In this document: piece after piece, positions 5,584 to 6,199 of the stretch | How the letters are laid out: the number at the start of each line of letters is the position of its first letter | Numbering within the stretch: position 1 is the stretch's first letter | Assembly: GCA_021779655.1 (NCBI GenBank) | Contig: JAJYAF010000138.1 | Coordinates: 1-6,199 of the forward strand | DNA length: 6,199 nt | DNA from: Pseudomonadota bacterium | GTDB taxonomy: Bacteria > Pseudomonadota > Alphaproteobacteria > Acetobacterales > Acetobacteraceae | Direction: 5' to 3' | The notes under the pieces: model-generated | The model's database searches: none | Told to the model about the DNA's origin: nothing | What the model saw: the letters and a program-made list of their open reading frames with translations, nothing else | Program-made: the position numbers and the translations under genes

Positions 5584-6199
5584 ATGTTCCAGCTTGACCC
5601 GGAGATCGAGGCCTTTCGCGAGGAAATCCGTAAGACCGCGGAGCGTGCTTTTCGTGAAAAGGCGGCCTATTGGGATGAGAAGGAGGAGTTTCCGGCCGAA
5701 AACCGCGACCTGCTTGCGAGACTCGGCTATCTTGGCATCGTGATTCCCGAGGAGTATGGCGGCTCCGGCGCGCCGATTATTCAGGGAACGGTTCTGCTTG
5801 AGGAAATTTCCCGCGTTTGTTTTAATACCGCGCTGATAACGCAACTGGCGCTTAATGGTCCTTCCCGCGCGATCGCCGTGCTGGGCTCGGAGGAGCAGAA
5901 ACGTCGCTGGCTGCCGGGCTGCGCGCGCGGAGAGCATATGTTCGGCATCGGCATCAGCGAGCCGGGAGCGGGCTCGGGAATGACCGATATGATCACCTCG
6001 GCCGTGCCGGAAGGAGACTATATCGTTCTTAACGGCCAGAAAGCGTATTGCACCGGCGGGCATCTCGCCACGCATATCCTGGTTTTCGCCCGCTGGGGCA
6101 AAACCAAAGGGCCAAAAGGCATCGGCGCGCTGGTGGTGGAGCGTGGCACGCCCGGCTTCGAGGTCGGCCATCCGGCACGCAAGATGGGCGGGCGAGATC
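5584..6199 (+). CDS. Acyl-CoA dehydrogenase 3, N-terminal 205 residues (runs off right edge)
   Basis: The frame opens at ATG 5584 (MFQLDPEIEAFREEIRK) and stays open to the last base. It covers the N-terminal helical domain and most of the middle beta domain of an acyl-CoA dehydrogenase: FPAENRDLLARLGYLG (36-51), PEEYGGSG (55-62), GISEPGAGSG (123-132), LNGQKAYCTGG (149-159), GIGALVVERGTPGF (179-192) and KMGGRD (200-205). The common GSD after the TEP motif reads GSGMTDM here, a variant of the GSxxTD form known in the family. Blocks such as FREKAAYWDEKEEFP are closely echoed in dehydrogenase 2 (FRDKAARWDREERFP), so the two are paralogues nearer to each other than to dehydrogenase 1. The helices with the catalytic base lie outside the window, so activity cannot be judged. 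It follows the isomerase by 24 bp in the same operon, which continues rightwards. Confidence 0.93.
   Translation, partial: MFQLDPEIEAFREEIRKTAERAFREKAAYWDEKEEFPAENRDLLARLGYLGIVIPEEYGGSGAPIIQGTVLLEEISRVCFNTALITQLALNGPSRAIAVLGSEEQKRRWLPGCARGEHMFGIGISEPGAGSGMTDMITSAVPEGDYIVLNGQKAYCTGGHLATHILVFARWGKTKGPKGIGALVVERGTPGFEVGHPARKMGGRD

Noticed and set aside
5577..5597. ATG at 5577 as the start of dehydrogenase 3
   Set aside because: It is in a different frame and reaches a stop after six codons; ATG 5584 opens the frame that carries all the family motifs.
5485..6171. 228-codon minus-strand open frame opposite the isomerase end and dehydrogenase 3
   Set aside because: It spans two genuine plus-strand genes and their gap, and shows no domain; it is an antisense shadow.

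Overview
The window is GC-rich DNA (about 60% by eye) with tightly packed genes and clear Shine-Dalgarno sites. It looks like a proteobacterial chromosome, most likely an alphaproteobacterium. That placement is inferred from composition, gene style and protein flavour; the window has no rRNA or other phylogenetic marker. No tRNA, rRNA, CRISPR array, transposase or phage gene is visible.

Layout from left to right. Positions 1-225 (minus) hold the first 75 codons of an AMP-forming acyl-CoA ligase that runs off the left edge. A 167-bp divergent intergenic region (226-392) contains a perfect 15-bp tandem repeat abutting the ligase ribosome binding site. It also contains a sigma70-like promoter whose -35 box sits inside an operator-like inverted repeat, facing a TauD/TfdA-family 2-oxoglutarate/Fe(II) dioxygenase (393-1271, plus). 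That gene converges, across only 4 bp, on a nitronate monooxygenase-family flavoprotein (1276-2226, minus); both stop codons lie inside one perfect 14-bp palindrome. A second divergent intergenic region (2227-2457) separates the flavoprotein from a plus-strand operon: acyl-CoA dehydrogenase 1 (2458-3609), acyl-CoA dehydrogenase 2 (3617-4792), a PaaG-like enoyl-CoA hydratase/isomerase (4789-5559) and acyl-CoA dehydrogenase 3 (5584 to the right edge, incomplete). Gaps within the operon are 7 bp, a 4-bp overlap and 24 bp.

Taken together this is a catabolic island for a carboxylic acid: a ligase to make the CoA thioester, three acyl-CoA dehydrogenases to introduce double bonds, a crotonase-fold enzyme to hydrate or move them, and two oxidative accessory enzymes (dioxygenase and nitronate monooxygenase-like). 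The substrate cannot be read from the sequence. The active sites suggest that this is not a plain straight-chain beta-oxidation set. Dehydrogenase 1 has its presumed base at the helix-G position used by isovaleryl-CoA and long-chain dehydrogenases. Dehydrogenase 2 has no Glu at either usual position. The crotonase lacks both hydratase glutamates but keeps the Asp of PaaG-type isomerases. An unusual, branched or cyclic acid is a reasonable hypothesis. All enzyme families here are known; what may be new is the combination and these active-site departures.
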